DNA from: Bradyrhizobium sp. CCBAU 53340
GTDB taxonomy: Bacteria; Pseudomonadota; Alphaproteobacteria; Rhizobiales; Xanthobacteraceae
Direction: 5' to 3'
DNA length: 64,000 nucleotides
Assembly (NCBI RefSeq): GCF_015291645.1
Contig: NZ_CP030056.1
Coordinates: forward strand, 372,001-436,000
Part shown: positions 1-8,063 of the stretch, piece after piece
Numbering within the stretch: position 1 is the first letter of the stretch
Layout of the letters: every line of letters starts with the position of its first letter
Program-made: the position numbers and the translations under genes
The notes under the pieces: model-generated
What the model was told of the DNA's origin: nothing
Database searches by the model: none
Seen by the model: the letters and a program-made list of their open reading frames with translations, nothing else

Positions 1-1285
1 GAAGCGCTCTTTGCCGTACGACCAGAGGCGTCAAAGCTTCGATGATTTCCACGGGCACACCGGCGACACCGCTTGGATAGGAGGTGGCCGAGAGGCCATC
101 GAGTCCCTTGAGGGCGCCAGTTCCGCCGGTAGAGAACCAAGTGTACGAGAAGAACTGATTGTCGCGCTTATCGAAGCCGCTGATATGCGTATTCCAGAGA
201 CTGTCGGCGCCGGGTGCCATCACCTTATCCGGCAGGATACCTGACAACGCGCCCATGATGGCTGAAGGGAGGAAGTGACCGACCGTATGACGGCCAGCGA
301 CGGCAGCAGGATGCTGAGCGTTGAGGATTGACCCGACGGCGGCGATCGTGCGTATCGGCGTGAACGAACCGGCGTTATTGGGCACGTCTGGCGCAATTGC
401 GCACTTCACGCCATAGGTGGTGTAAGCAACGGTATAATTGAAACCGACGTTGATACCGAGATCAACCGTTGAGGAAGACCCTTCATAGTCGACGATGACC
501 TCATCGTCCTTGATAGTGACCTTGGCCTGAATCTCGATCGGCTTGTCGAACCCGTCAATGGTGATCTTGAACGGATGCGATCCGTTGGGCAGAGCCGTAA
601 TGGCGGCTCTCATCGCCCTTTCGGTGCGCGCGACGATGGCGTCTGCCACCCCTTCGATATCCGCAAGATCGAACTCTTCGAGGAAAGACTTGAGCTGCTT
701 TGCTCCGACTTCGTTCGCGGTGATCTGTGCATGAATATCGCCAATCACTTCATCGGGGGTCCGCACGTTGGCCGCGATCAGCCGATAAACGGCTTCGACG
801 GGTTCTCCTTTCGAATGCAACTTCATGATCGGGATGAAGAGACCCTCCTCATAGACGGAGCGGGCATCACACGACAGCCCCCTGCCGCCGATATCGAGCG
901 CGTGACAGCAGTTTGCAAAAAGCGCAACGACTCGCCCATTGTGGAATACGGGCGTTGCAATCGTGATGTCGTGAAGCTGAGAGACCGTAATCCAAGGATC
1001 ATTCGTGATGATGACGTCCCCGGGCTGGAGCGTATCCAGCGGAAACGTCTTCAAGATGTGTTCCATTCCTGTCGCCATGGAATTGATGTGCCCCGGCGAG
1101 CCCGTGACCGATTGGGCCACCATCCGGCCGCGGCGATCGAACACGCACGCAGAAAGGTCTTCGGCGTCCCGGACGATGGACGTAAAGGACGAACGCATCA
1201 GGGCCGCGGCCTGCTCGTTCACGGCGGCAATGAGCCGCCCCCACATGATATCGAGCGTAATGGGGTCCAGTTCCTTGGCGCTCAT
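1..1285 (-). CDS. hyuB: HyuB: hydantoinase B/oxoprolinase family protein, 3' end outside window
   Basis: Reading the minus strand from the ATG at 1285 gives an open frame that stays open to the window edge (about 428 codons), so the C-terminus is missing. The protein starts MSAKELDPITLDIMWGRL, typical of the hydantoinase B/oxoprolinase B family. It continues with the family stretches GDVIITNDPW (about residue 90) and CAIAPDVPNNAGSF (about residue 285). The start overlaps the stop of hyuA by 4 bp (ATGA), so the two are translationally coupled and presumably form one enzyme. Family members act in ATP-dependent opening of hydantoin or 5-oxoproline rings, or in acetone/acetophenone carboxylation. 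The substrate cannot be read from sequence. Large open frames on the plus strand here are antisense shadows. Confidence 0.9.
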   Translation of the reverse strand, partial: MSAKELDPITLDIMWGRLIAAVNEQAAALMRSSFTSIVRDAEDLSACVFDRRGRMVAQSVTGSPGHINSMATGMEHILKTFPLDTLQPGDVIITNDPWITVSQLHDITIATPVFHNGRVVALFANCCHALDIGGRGLSCDARSVYEEGLFIPIMKLHSKGEPVEAVYRLIAANVRTPDEVIGDIHAQITANEVGAKQLKSFLEEFDLADIEGVADAIVARTERAMRAAITALPNGSHPFKITIDGFDKPIEIQAKVTIKDDEVIVDYEGSSSTVDLGINVGFNYTVAYTTYGVKCAIAPDVPNNAGSFTPIRTIAAVGSILNAQHPAAVAGRHTVGHFLPSAIMGALSGILPDKVMAPGADSLWNTHISGFDKRDNQFFSYTWFSTGGTGALKGLDGLSATSYPSGVAGVPVEIIEALTPLVVRQRAL

Positions 1286-3345
1286 CGGGCCACCTCGAGA
1301 TCGACAATGAGATTACGGTTCTGATCGACGCTAATTTCGCCGGGTCCGTTGATAACAACGGTCGATTCACGTTCTTCGATGATGGCTGGCCCCTGCAGGC
1401 GATCACCGGCTCCAAGGCGATAACGGTCGTAGACCGGCACGTCGATGAGTCCTGCGTCAGGGACGTAGATCTTTCTGGAGCCCTTGAGTGGACCGTCGGA
1501 CTTCGACGTATTGACCGGTAGCTTGAAGTCAGGCTTGGGCCCCGATGCGACCACTCGCCATGACATCACGTCGATTGGCGTGTTGGGTACGGTATGTCCG
1601 TAGAGTTCGGTGTAGACCCGCTCGAACGAAGCGGTGATTTCCGCGATGCTGTCTGGCCCAAGTTTACCGGAGGGAATCGGCACACGGATGTCAAAGCCTT
1701 GCTTGCGGTAGCGCATATCGGCCCAGCGACGGAACGAGACCTCTCGATCACCCATTGAATGAGCAAGACGGCTTCGCCCCTCCTCCTCCATTTCTTTGAG
1801 AGACCGATTGACTGCGCCCCAATCCAGTTGTTCCAGCCGTGCCGGGCTTGATCGCACAAAGTCAAATGCCAGTGGCGCGGTGAGGAAGCCGACGGCCGAC
1901 ATGACGCCCGCACCGAACGGATAGATGATCTTCGGCAACTTCAGGACGCGCGCGACGCCGTAGGCGTGAACCGGCCCCGCGCCACCAAACGCAAACATCG
2001 GAAACTGGGAAATGGTGCGCCCCCGCTCGATGGCGTGGATGCGTGCAGCAGAAGCCATTGCTTCGTTTGCCAGTTGATGGATTCCCCAGGCTGCGGCTAT
2101 CGTGTCGAGATCAAGCGAGGCCCCGACTTGTTCGTTAATGGCACGTTCTGCGGCGGTCTTGTCGAGCTTCATATCTCCGCCGAGGAAGAAGCCTGCATTG
2201 AGGTAACCGAGCAGCAGATCGGCATCAGTGACCGTTGGTCGTTCCCCGCCCGCCCCGTAGCAGGCAGGTCCTGGCACGGATCCGGCGCTATGCGGCCCGA
2301 CCTTGAGGCGGCCGAGTGCATCGATCTGCGCGATCGAACCGCCGCCCGTGCCGATCTCGATCATTTCGATGACGGGCACCTTGACTGGGAGACCGCTGCC
2401 TTTCTTGAACTGATATTGCCGATCGACCTCGAATTCCGGGGCCAGCAGAGGCTCGCCATCGACGATGAGGCAGGCCTTGGCGGTGGTGCCGCCCATGTCA
2501 AAAGAGAGCACGTCTGAAAGTCCGAGTGACTTGGCATAATGTGCCGCAGCCAACGCGCCGGCCGCAGGTCCCGACTCAACAAGACGGATCGGCGCTTCGA
2601 TGGCTTGGCTGGCGGTGAGCAGACCGCCATTCGATTGCATCACATAAAGACCGGCTGCATCGCTGAGCTCGTCGCGCGTACGCGCTTCGAGCCGCGTCAG
2701 ATATTTCTCGGCGATGCTCTTGACATAGACATTGCAGAGCGCCGTCGTCGAACGCTCGAATTCCCTGATTTCCGGGGAGATGTCGCTGGAGAGAGTTATC
2801 GCAACGCCGGGGAGCTTTTCCCGTAGGATGCGGCCAACGATGCGCTCGTGATCCGGACAAACGTAGGCGTTGATGAGACTGACGGCAACCGCTTCGATGC
2901 CTATTCTGCGCATCTCCTCGGCGATGCGCGCGACGTCGTCTTCGTTGGGGGCCTGGCGGATTGTTCCATCCGACAGAATTCGCTCGGCAATCTCAAACCG
3001 GTGACGCCGCCGGGCAATCGGGGCGGGACGACGCAGCCGAAGGTCGTACATGTCGTAGCGGTGCTCGCGCGCAATTTCGACGGCATCGCGGAATCCGCGG
3101 GTCGTGACGAGAGCGGTCAGCGCCCCCTTTCTCTCGATCAGCGCGTTGGTGAAAAGCGTCGTCCCATGCACAACATGCGAAACTTGGCCTGCATCACCGT
3201 TGATGACCTGCTTAATTCCATTGATTACGCCATTGTCAGGCTGATCTGGAGTTGTCAGGACCTTACCGAGCCGAAATAAACCGGTCTCATCGTCGACCAG
3301 GACGATATCTGTGAAAGTTCCCCCAATATCGGCGCCTAAACGCAT
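1282..3345 (-). CDS. hyuA: HyuA: hydantoinase A/oxoprolinase family protein
   Basis: A 687-residue protein of the usual family length. It opens with the ASKHA nucleotide-binding signature GADIGGTFTDIVLVD at residue 5. Later it has SFDMGGTTAK (about residue 290) and AFGGAGPVHAYGVA (about residue 455), all typical of HyuA/acetone-carboxylase beta-like ATP-dependent subunits. A longer frame starts at a TTG at 3357, but that TTG overlaps the Shine-Dalgarno sequence GGAGGAG, which lies ideally before the ATG at 3345, so 3345 is chosen. It is the first gene of hyuA-hyuB. Expected role: the ATP-binding half of a ring-opening amidohydrolase or carboxylase complex in the cytoplasm. No dedicated regulator is adjacent. 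Confidence 0.92.
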   Translation of the reverse strand: MRLGADIGGTFTDIVLVDDETGLFRLGKVLTTPDQPDNGVINGIKQVINGDAGQVSHVVHGTTLFTNALIERKGALTALVTTRGFRDAVEIAREHRYDMYDLRLRRPAPIARRRHRFEIAERILSDGTIRQAPNEDDVARIAEEMRRIGIEAVAVSLINAYVCPDHERIVGRILREKLPGVAITLSSDISPEIREFERSTTALCNVYVKSIAEKYLTRLEARTRDELSDAAGLYVMQSNGGLLTASQAIEAPIRLVESGPAAGALAAAHYAKSLGLSDVLSFDMGGTTAKACLIVDGEPLLAPEFEVDRQYQFKKGSGLPVKVPVIEMIEIGTGGGSIAQIDALGRLKVGPHSAGSVPGPACYGAGGERPTVTDADLLLGYLNAGFFLGGDMKLDKTAAERAINEQVGASLDLDTIAAAWGIHQLANEAMASAARIHAIERGRTISQFPMFAFGGAGPVHAYGVARVLKLPKIIYPFGAGVMSAVGFLTAPLAFDFVRSSPARLEQLDWGAVNRSLKEMEEEGRSRLAHSMGDREVSFRRWADMRYRKQGFDIRVPIPSGKLGPDSIAEITASFERVYTELYGHTVPNTPIDVMSWRVVASGPKPDFKLPVNTSKSDGPLKGSRKIYVPDAGLIDVPVYDRYRLGAGDRLQGPAIIEERESTVVINGPGEISVDQNRNLIVDLEVAR

Positions 3346-3989
3346 CCGCTCCTCCAAATTCAGGATTTGGTAGGATTAGCGACTATGGGGTGACAGCCGA
3401 ATTACCGTTTGGGCAATCCAGCTTTAAGGGAGCATTAGTCCTCCGCCCGCGGCTGCCTGCTGCGGCGGCGGCGTGCCCGACGCCCCCTTCTTGATCATCG
3501 TGTGAGAAGAGTTCCTCCCGTTCCGTGCCCATCTAAGCAGCCTCTTCTCCAGAGTCTTGATGCGTACGGTGACAAGCCTGGGAGGGCCAATCTGTCACGC
3601 GACAAAGTCAGCAAGGCCGTATTTCGCGAGAGATCCGGAGACGATGGCGAAGCCTGGATCTCTGCGACTGATTCACGGACGCGAGCGTCTGTGCCGGGAG
3701 AAGCGTACGCGGCCTGCCTTTCGTTTCCAGCAAATCGGAAGGAGCGGCGGGAGCTCGTCTCGTTTGTGGAGTTCGGGAAAGACCGATTGCTGGAGAAGGG
3801 GTTCGCAACGCGCAGCGTAGTCGCGCTCGAGCGCTTCCGTCAGCCGTTGTCCAGTGGATCAGACCGACCGGTCGGTGCCTGCGCAGGGCTGGGACCAGCA
3901 ACAACATTAGTGCTTCGCACCTCCTTGACAACGCGCGTGACGATCTCGGAGGTCAACTCACGCTTCATCTCGCATCAGCTCCGCTATCC
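3346..3989. other. Region without a supportable gene
   Basis: Open frames occur on both strands, including a 253-codon plus-strand one (3502-4263). Their products have no recognisable domain, are Arg/Ser-rich and look like chance frames in GC-rich DNA. It holds the upstream region of hyuA. I see no terminator, repeat or RNA gene. Together with the fragment just downstream, this looks like decayed accessory DNA. Confidence 0.5.
3349..3355 (-). promoter_or_regulatory. Shine-Dalgarno of hyuA (decides start)
   Basis: GGAGGAG on the minus strand ends 3 nt before the ATG at 3345. It overlaps an in-frame upstream TTG, so the ATG is the likelier initiator. Confidence 0.75.
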
Positions 3990-4137
3990 TTGCCGTAGTC
4001 ATCGACGCCGAGTTGCCTTGCCCGGCACGGTCGTGTTGGTTGTCCTTGCAGATGCGCGAAAAATGATCCGCGCAGATTTCCTCGAATTTGTCCCAGCTCG
4101 GCGGCGGACGAAGCTGTTCGTTGTTGGCTCCAGACAT
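3990..4137 (-). pseudogene. Fragment of a nuclease-like N-terminal domain
   Basis: From an ATG at 4137 the minus strand reads MSGANNEQLRPPPSWDKFEE and then ICADHFSRICKD. This resembles the start of proteins with an N-terminal restriction-endonuclease-like domain (pattern SWDxFExxCAxxFSRxWKD). After about 35 codons the similarity jumps to another frame, where QLGVDDYGKDSG matches the expected GVDIYGKD-type continuation, and then ends at a stop. I read this as a frameshifted, truncated remnant of a defence-type ATPase/nuclease gene. The family call rests on memory of the motif only. Confidence 0.35.
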
Positions 4138-4324
4138 GTTTCTGGATTCCGACCCGCCTGGTTAGTCGTGACTGGCGGCACCCTCGGTGCTGGTCCCAAA
4201 TGGCTGCCCCTGACGAGTCAAAGAGCTTCCCAAATAGATTATCATAGGAACTTTCACAACTAATAGCTGCATATTTTGGTTACATATCCCGTTGATATAT
4301 TTACGGCACTAGAAAATGGAATAA

Positions 4325-4445
4325 GTGCTCTTGAGAGCAAATTATCGCACATAAAGCGCTCTTAAAAGCAAAATATGGCAAACTGCAGGAAATTGCTGTA
4401 TGCTCTTAAGAGCATAATAATCTGCTTAATGGCCTTCAAGAGCAT
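4325..4445 (+). promoter_or_regulatory. Operator array of hipB: four GCTCTTAAGAGC-type sites
   Basis: Four copies of one palindrome lie in front of and into the hipB start. The perfect 16-mer ATGCTCTTAAGAGCAT is at 4400-4415. Variants are at 4325-4340 (TGCTCTTGAGAGCA core) and 4356-4371 (CGCTCTTAAAAGCA core). A half site, TTCAAGAGCAT, ends at 4445. Start-to-start spacing is 31, 44 and 30 bp. Such arrays are the expected targets of HipB-type antitoxins that repress their own operon. The last site overlaps the proposed hipB ATG. Confidence 0.7.
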
Positions 4446-4785
4446 GGTAGCAACCAACAAACTTCAAAAGGCGCCCCCTTACCCGGTGTCACGGACGCTC
4501 ACGCAATTGGGAGCGGATCTGCGTACTGCACGCATCCGCCGCAACATGACCATGCAGGACGCAGCCAGCAGAATTGGAACGGGCGTGCGCGCTGTTATGG
4601 ACGCCGAAAAGGGCAAAGCATCGACGGGTATCGTGGTGTATGCCGGGCTGCTGTGGCTCTACGATATGCTCCAGCCCCTCGAAGAACTCGCTGACCCCTC
4701 AAAGGACAGGGAAGGGATTGCTCTGCAAGCGACGCGGGAACGCAAGCGGGCGCGCAAGTCCGGAGGGCTCGACAATGACTTCTAA
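4444..4785 (+). CDS. hipB: HipB-type HTH antitoxin (upstream partner of broken hipA)
   Basis: A 113-residue XRE-family helix-turn-helix protein. LGADLRTARIRRNMTMQDAA, then RIGTGVRAVMDAEKGK, form the HTH (about residues 20-60). The C-terminus is basic, ending KRARKSGGLDNDF. It should bind the palindromes at 4325-4445 and neutralise the HipA kinase toxin. In-frame ATGs at 4375 and 4429 would place the coding region over the operators, so the ATG at 4444 (MVATNKLQK) is preferred, although its Shine-Dalgarno is weak. The gene ends inside the overlapping start of hipA, the usual hipBA layout. The toxin downstream is a pseudogene, so this antitoxin has no local target. Confidence 0.8.
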   Translation: MVATNKLQKAPPYPVSRTLTQLGADLRTARIRRNMTMQDAASRIGTGVRAVMDAEKGKASTGIVVYAGLLWLYDMLQPLEELADPSKDREGIALQATRERKRARKSGGLDNDF

Positions 4786-5690
4786 AGCAACACCGAATGC
4801 TTCGTCTACATCACGCTGCCGTGTCAGACCGAACCGATAACCGCCGGCCCGATTCTAGCTCGCTAAGGATCGCCGTGGCAATGCATTGGCTCGCTTCGTC
4901 TACGGCAAGTTGTACCTCTCAAACGGAGATGCGGTCGCGATTGATCCTATCGAGCTTGAATTATCGGATGAGACTTACGAAACAGGCCGACTGAATGGCG
5001 GTCTTTGGCGCGTTACGCGATGCAAGCTCGGACTATTGGGGTCGCCGCGTCATCGAGAAGCATGCCGGGGTTCCCCAGCTTGGCGAACTCGACTATCTGC
5101 TGAATTCAGCCGACGACGGCGTAGGGGCGCTTGGTTTGGACTTGGTCAACAACCTCCGGCACCACGTCGCAAATTCAACAAGACGCTCGAACTTGCAAAG
5201 CTTCAGGAAATCGCCGAAGCCTTGATGCTCTAGGAAGATGTAAAACCGAGGAAGGCGCCCAGGTTCGAGACTGGATGCTGCTCGGCACCTCCATGGGCGG
5301 AGCCCGTCCGAAAGCTGTCGTCGAAGATGACCACGGATTCTGGATCGCAAAGTTCAATCGTCCGGACGACCGCTGGAACAACACTCGCGTCGAACGCGCG
5401 ATGCTCGAGTTGGCCAAGGTTTGCAGCGAAGGACGTTCTTCTCGTCAAGCGCTTTGATCGCACGTAGACGGGCAAGGGATATTTGCGTTCGCGGATGATC
5501 AGCGGGCTAACCGGTTTGCGAGCTGATGAAGCCGTCGAGATGCGCGATCGCTGGTCCTATGTGTTGATGGCGGAAGAGATGCGCCGGGTCACGGAGGAGC
5601 CGGGAAAGGATGCGAAAGAACTTTTTCGACGCATGACGTTCAATGCACTGATTTCCAACGTCGACGATCAGCCGGCCGCGTGCATCACTA
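4775..5690 (+). pseudogene. hipA: hipA, frameshifted and truncated toxin kinase
   Basis: Starting at an ATG that overlaps the hipB stop (preceded by GGAGGG), HipA-like sequence continues in successive frames. Segments include CFVYITLP; FVYGKLYLSNGDAVAIDPIE; ETGRLNG; FGALRDASSDYWGRRVIEKH; GVPQLGELDYLLNSADD; LLGTSMGGARPKAVVEDDHG; FWIAKFNRPDDRWNN; VLLVKRF; and FRRMTFNALISNVDD. At least four frame changes are needed, the first within ten codons. Homology stops just after the NALISNxDDxP segment, so the C-terminal half of the kinase is absent. The remnant ends about 45 bp before the convergent second hipB. Intact HipA is about 430 residues and phosphorylates translation factors such as GltX. This copy cannot be active. 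Confidence 0.85.
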
Positions 5691-5734
5691 CGGACGCGAC
5701 CGACTTCGTTCAAGGAGTGCAATGAGCTCGGCCA

Positions 5735-6022
5735 TTATGGCTTGCCTTTCTTGGCTTTCGCCACAATGGCATCCAGATCGACGGCGGACTTCGGGGCGGC
5801 GTGGCCCGAGGAGAGATTGCTGTCTGCATCGAGCTTGATGCCGAGAGCATCAAGGACGCGAAGGATGAGCCCGAGTTCTGCGCGCTGGTGGCCATGCTCG
5901 ACTTCGATGATCCATTGGCGACTGACACCAACCTGTTTAGCTAGCGTCGACTGATCGAGCTTGAGGCGCTTGCGCCGGTCGCGGATGACGGCGCCAAGAT
6001 CGGCTGCGGTACGTGTGAGCAT
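5735..6022 (-). CDS. Orphan HipB-like XRE antitoxin
   Basis: A 95-residue protein with a canonical HTH: LGAVIRDRRKRLKLDQSTLA then KQVGVSRQWIIEVEHG (residues 9-45), followed by a short Lys/Ala tail. It resembles the small HipB/Y4mF antitoxins that precede HipA-type kinases. In such operons hipA lies directly downstream. Here the downstream side abuts, tail to tail, the truncated plus-strand hipA, so no partner remains. Four 18-bp inverted repeats lie upstream (6035-6128), suggesting that it still represses its own promoter. It differs in sequence from the HipB at 4444, so the two come from different systems. Confidence 0.85.
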   Translation of the reverse strand: MLTRTAADLGAVIRDRRKRLKLDQSTLAKQVGVSRQWIIEVEHGHQRAELGLILRVLDALGIKLDADSNLSSGHAAPKSAVDLDAIVAKAKKGKP

Positions 6023-6034
6023 GGAACATCCAAA

Positions 6035-6128
6035 TGTCAGCGATCGCTTACATTACCGTGTCGCCGTTCGCTGACAATCGGAAATGTCAGCGTTTGACAA
6101 CATTTTAGAATGTCGCCGATCGACGACA
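6035..6128 (-). promoter_or_regulatory. Operator array of the orphan hipB: four 18-bp sites
   Basis: Four related 18-mers begin at 6035 (TGTCAGCGATCGCTTACA), 6059 (TGTCGCCGTTCGCTGACA), 6085 (TGTCAGCGTTTGACAACA, most degenerate) and 6111 (TGTCGCCGATCGACGACA). The consensus is TGTCRSCG-N2-CGNYGACA, an inverted repeat. Start-to-start spacing is 24, 26 and 26 bp, and the first site begins 13 bp upstream of the start codon. This is the expected architecture for cooperative autorepression by an HTH antitoxin. Confidence 0.7.
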
Positions 6129-6385
6129 TCTGCGCCGGGATGTCCAATCATTTGAGACGCCGACAGCGGCTTAGTTTGGCATTGACCAAGCAAGCGGCGA
6201 CCCCGCTCGACCGCAGCTGGGTTTTTTCCGCTTTTGGTTTTCCGACCGTTGCCAGGGACCTCGCCCGTTGAGAATCGACTTGGGGAGTTAAGTTGGGTTA
6301 TGTGAACGTTTCGGTTGATCCATTGGTCACTTATGTCCTCTTCGGCCCTTTTTTGGATAGTTTCTTCGGAACCATTCGAACCGTG
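6129..6385. other. Spacer between divergent hipB and tacAT
   Basis: Frames seen here have no recognisable protein. The segment separates the hipB operators from the tacAT promoter. Confidence 0.5.
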
Positions 6386-6415
6386 TTGACATTGTGTACA
6401 CGAATGCAATATAAC
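6386..6415 (+). promoter_or_regulatory. Promoter of tacAT with an inverted repeat in the spacer
   Basis: TTGACA (6386-6391) and TATAAC (6410-6415) are separated by 18 bp. The spacer holds ATTGTGTACACGAATGCAAT, an imperfect inverted repeat with the 8-bp palindrome GTGTACAC. That is a plausible operator for the ribbon-helix-helix antitoxin downstream. A Shine-Dalgarno (GAGGAG) follows, ahead of the ATG at 6444. Confidence 0.6.
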
Positions 6416-6443
6416 GCTTCATAAGAAGTGAGGAGTAACCGCA

Positions 6444-6758
6444 ATGGAAGCAGCACTACAGCGCCCTGCGGCGCGAGTAAGGTCGCGCCGCGTCCGGAGC
6501 GAAACCAATATCCACATTCGCGCTACCGCACAGGTAAAGCACTTGATCGATACCGCTGCAGTGGCGGTGGGCAAGACGCTTAGCGAATTCATGCTGGATA
6601 GTGCGCGGCAACATGCCATCGATGTGCTTTTGGACCAAAGGTTATTTGTCCTTGATCCAGAGAAGCACGATGCCTTCTTGAATGCACTTGATAACCCGCC
6701 TCCGGCCGGGACCAAGTTGAAGGCACTGATGAAGCGTAAGCCGCTTTGGCAGAAGTAA
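6444..6758 (+). CDS. tacA: TacA-like DUF1778 ribbon-helix-helix antitoxin
   Basis: A 104-residue DUF1778 protein. The RHH DNA-binding part is RSETNIHIRATAQVKHLIDT followed by GKTLSEFMLDSARQHA (residues 18-56). The C-terminal tail (FVLDPEKHDAFLNALDNPP) is the usual segment that wraps the acetyltransferase toxin. It binds its own promoter and neutralises TacT. Translation starts at the ATG after GAGGAG. It overlaps the toxin gene by 13 bp in another frame. The pair appears intact, in contrast to its broken neighbours. Confidence 0.88.
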   Translation: MEAALQRPAARVRSRRVRSETNIHIRATAQVKHLIDTAAVAVGKTLSEFMLDSARQHAIDVLLDQRLFVLDPEKHDAFLNALDNPPPAGTKLKALMKRKPLWQK

Positions 6759-7273
6759 TCGAACATCCGAGGAAGCGTGCGGGCATAACCTCCCCCACGC
6801 TTCTCAAGCCGACGCATGACTTTAGCCGCTTTGATTGCGGTAATGAAGCCCTGACCGATTGGTTGAAGAATCGCGCCCTCGACAGCGAGGGCAAGACTGC
6901 TCGCACCTATGTTGTTTGCGAGGGCAATTCGGTCGTAGGCTACTACTGCATCGCCTCTGGAAGTGTTGAGAGGGCTGCAATTCCCAAGCCGCCCATAAAA
7001 AGGCACGGACTCCCAAATCCCGTACCTGTAGCCATTATAGGCCGCTTGGCGCGAGATCTTACCTACAAGGGCAAGGGGCTCGGCCAAGACCTGCTTCAAC
7101 ATGCCCTCCACCAAATCGTTCACGCATCTGAAACGATCGGTATTCGCGCCATCCTGGTACACGCGATCGATGAGAAGGCTGCCGCTTTTTGGAAAGAAGC
7201 GGAATTCATAGAAAGTCCGATTGGGTCCCGAACATTTTTCCTCCCTATCGAAACTGCCATCGACGCACTCTAA
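6746..7273 (+). CDS. tacT: TacT-like GNAT acetyltransferase toxin
   Basis: A 175-residue GCN5-related N-acetyltransferase of the TacT/AtaT toxin type. Opening features are FDCGNEALTDWLKNRAL (about residue 29) and VVGYYCIASGSV. The acetyl-CoA loop is VAIIGRLARDLTYKGKGLGQ (about residues 95-115), and the typical C-terminal part is AAFWKEAEFIESP. Relatives acetylate the amino group of aminoacyl-tRNA and stop translation. The frame begins with TTG at 6746 inside the end of tacA, giving translational coupling and probably low toxin yield. No frameshift is seen, so the module is likely functional. Confidence 0.88.
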   Translation: MAEVIEHPRKRAGITSPTLLKPTHDFSRFDCGNEALTDWLKNRALDSEGKTARTYVVCEGNSVVGYYCIASGSVERAAIPKPPIKRHGLPNPVPVAIIGRLARDLTYKGKGLGQDLLQHALHQIVHASETIGIRAILVHAIDEKAAAFWKEAEFIESPIGSRTFFLPIETAIDAL

Positions 7274-8063
7274 TGGCGTCACAATCCAACTGCCCCAGTA
7301 CCGAATGGCCGAGCCGCTCCTGGACCACCTTAGGCGCCGCAATTCAAGCCCGCCATCAACCTTGCGGTTTATATATCAGCTCGCAAAGAAGTGCCGAAAG
7401 AGAGTGAAGCCCGGATATTTTGCGGCGTCCATGGCCTTCTCGTTGGAGCCTTACCTAACTTGGTGATACCGGCGGCGATTTGCACCGGTCACAGGGCCCC
7501 GTTTGACCATGTAATCGCGGGTGACGATCTCGACGTCCTTCACCGGACTGGAAACACCGATCCGAGATCGGGCTTGGGACATTGCAGCCTCCATTCACGC
7601 AACGCATTGAATGCGATCGGCGGCAATGGGACGAACGCTCCTCCGAGCCTGATTTCGGGCGGCCGAGCTGATTGTATTCGTCGGCGCGCTCATGAACATG
7701 AAACTTACGCTTGGTGAAATCGACATTGACCCCTGCCTGCCCCACAATTCCGACGCGGAAAGGCCAGTGAAGATCACGGTCTGGGAAATTGAGCCTTGGC
7801 TGGAGTTGCTGCCGTTCACGGCGGCCGGAATCCGTGCGACGGTTTGGCGAAGGTCAACCTCAGACGCCCCATCTCAAACGCGCAGAAACAGTTAGGCCGA
7901 CAAAGGGATCACGCCTTCATTGCGAAGTCGCCAGCGCTTAACACCCATGATGGCCTTTGGCTCCGGTACCATTGCCTCGTTTCGAGTGTTGCGCACCGGC
8001 CTTTACGAGCAGTGGACACTATCGAGCTATGTGGGCACGCGCTTCTGGCTGTCGGCGATTTGG
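7274..8063. other. 790 bp without a supportable gene
   Basis: Several short frames on both strands, the longest about 140 codons, show no recognisable domain and no convincing ribosome site. I see no hairpin followed by a T-run. It lies between the end of tacT and the end of the LysR gene, so it contains both 3' flanks. Decayed coding DNA is possible, but I cannot name it. Confidence 0.5.

Noticed and set aside
575..1324. 249-codon plus-strand open frame
   Set aside because: Antisense to hyuB, whose minus-strand product is clearly conserved; no ribosome site or recognisable domain.
3502..4263. 253-codon plus-strand open frame
   Set aside because: No recognisable family, compositionally biased, and it overlaps a better-supported coding remnant on the other strand.
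6053..6409. 118-codon minus-strand frame
   Set aside because: Runs through the operator array of the orphan hipB and the tacAT promoter; product has no recognisable feature.
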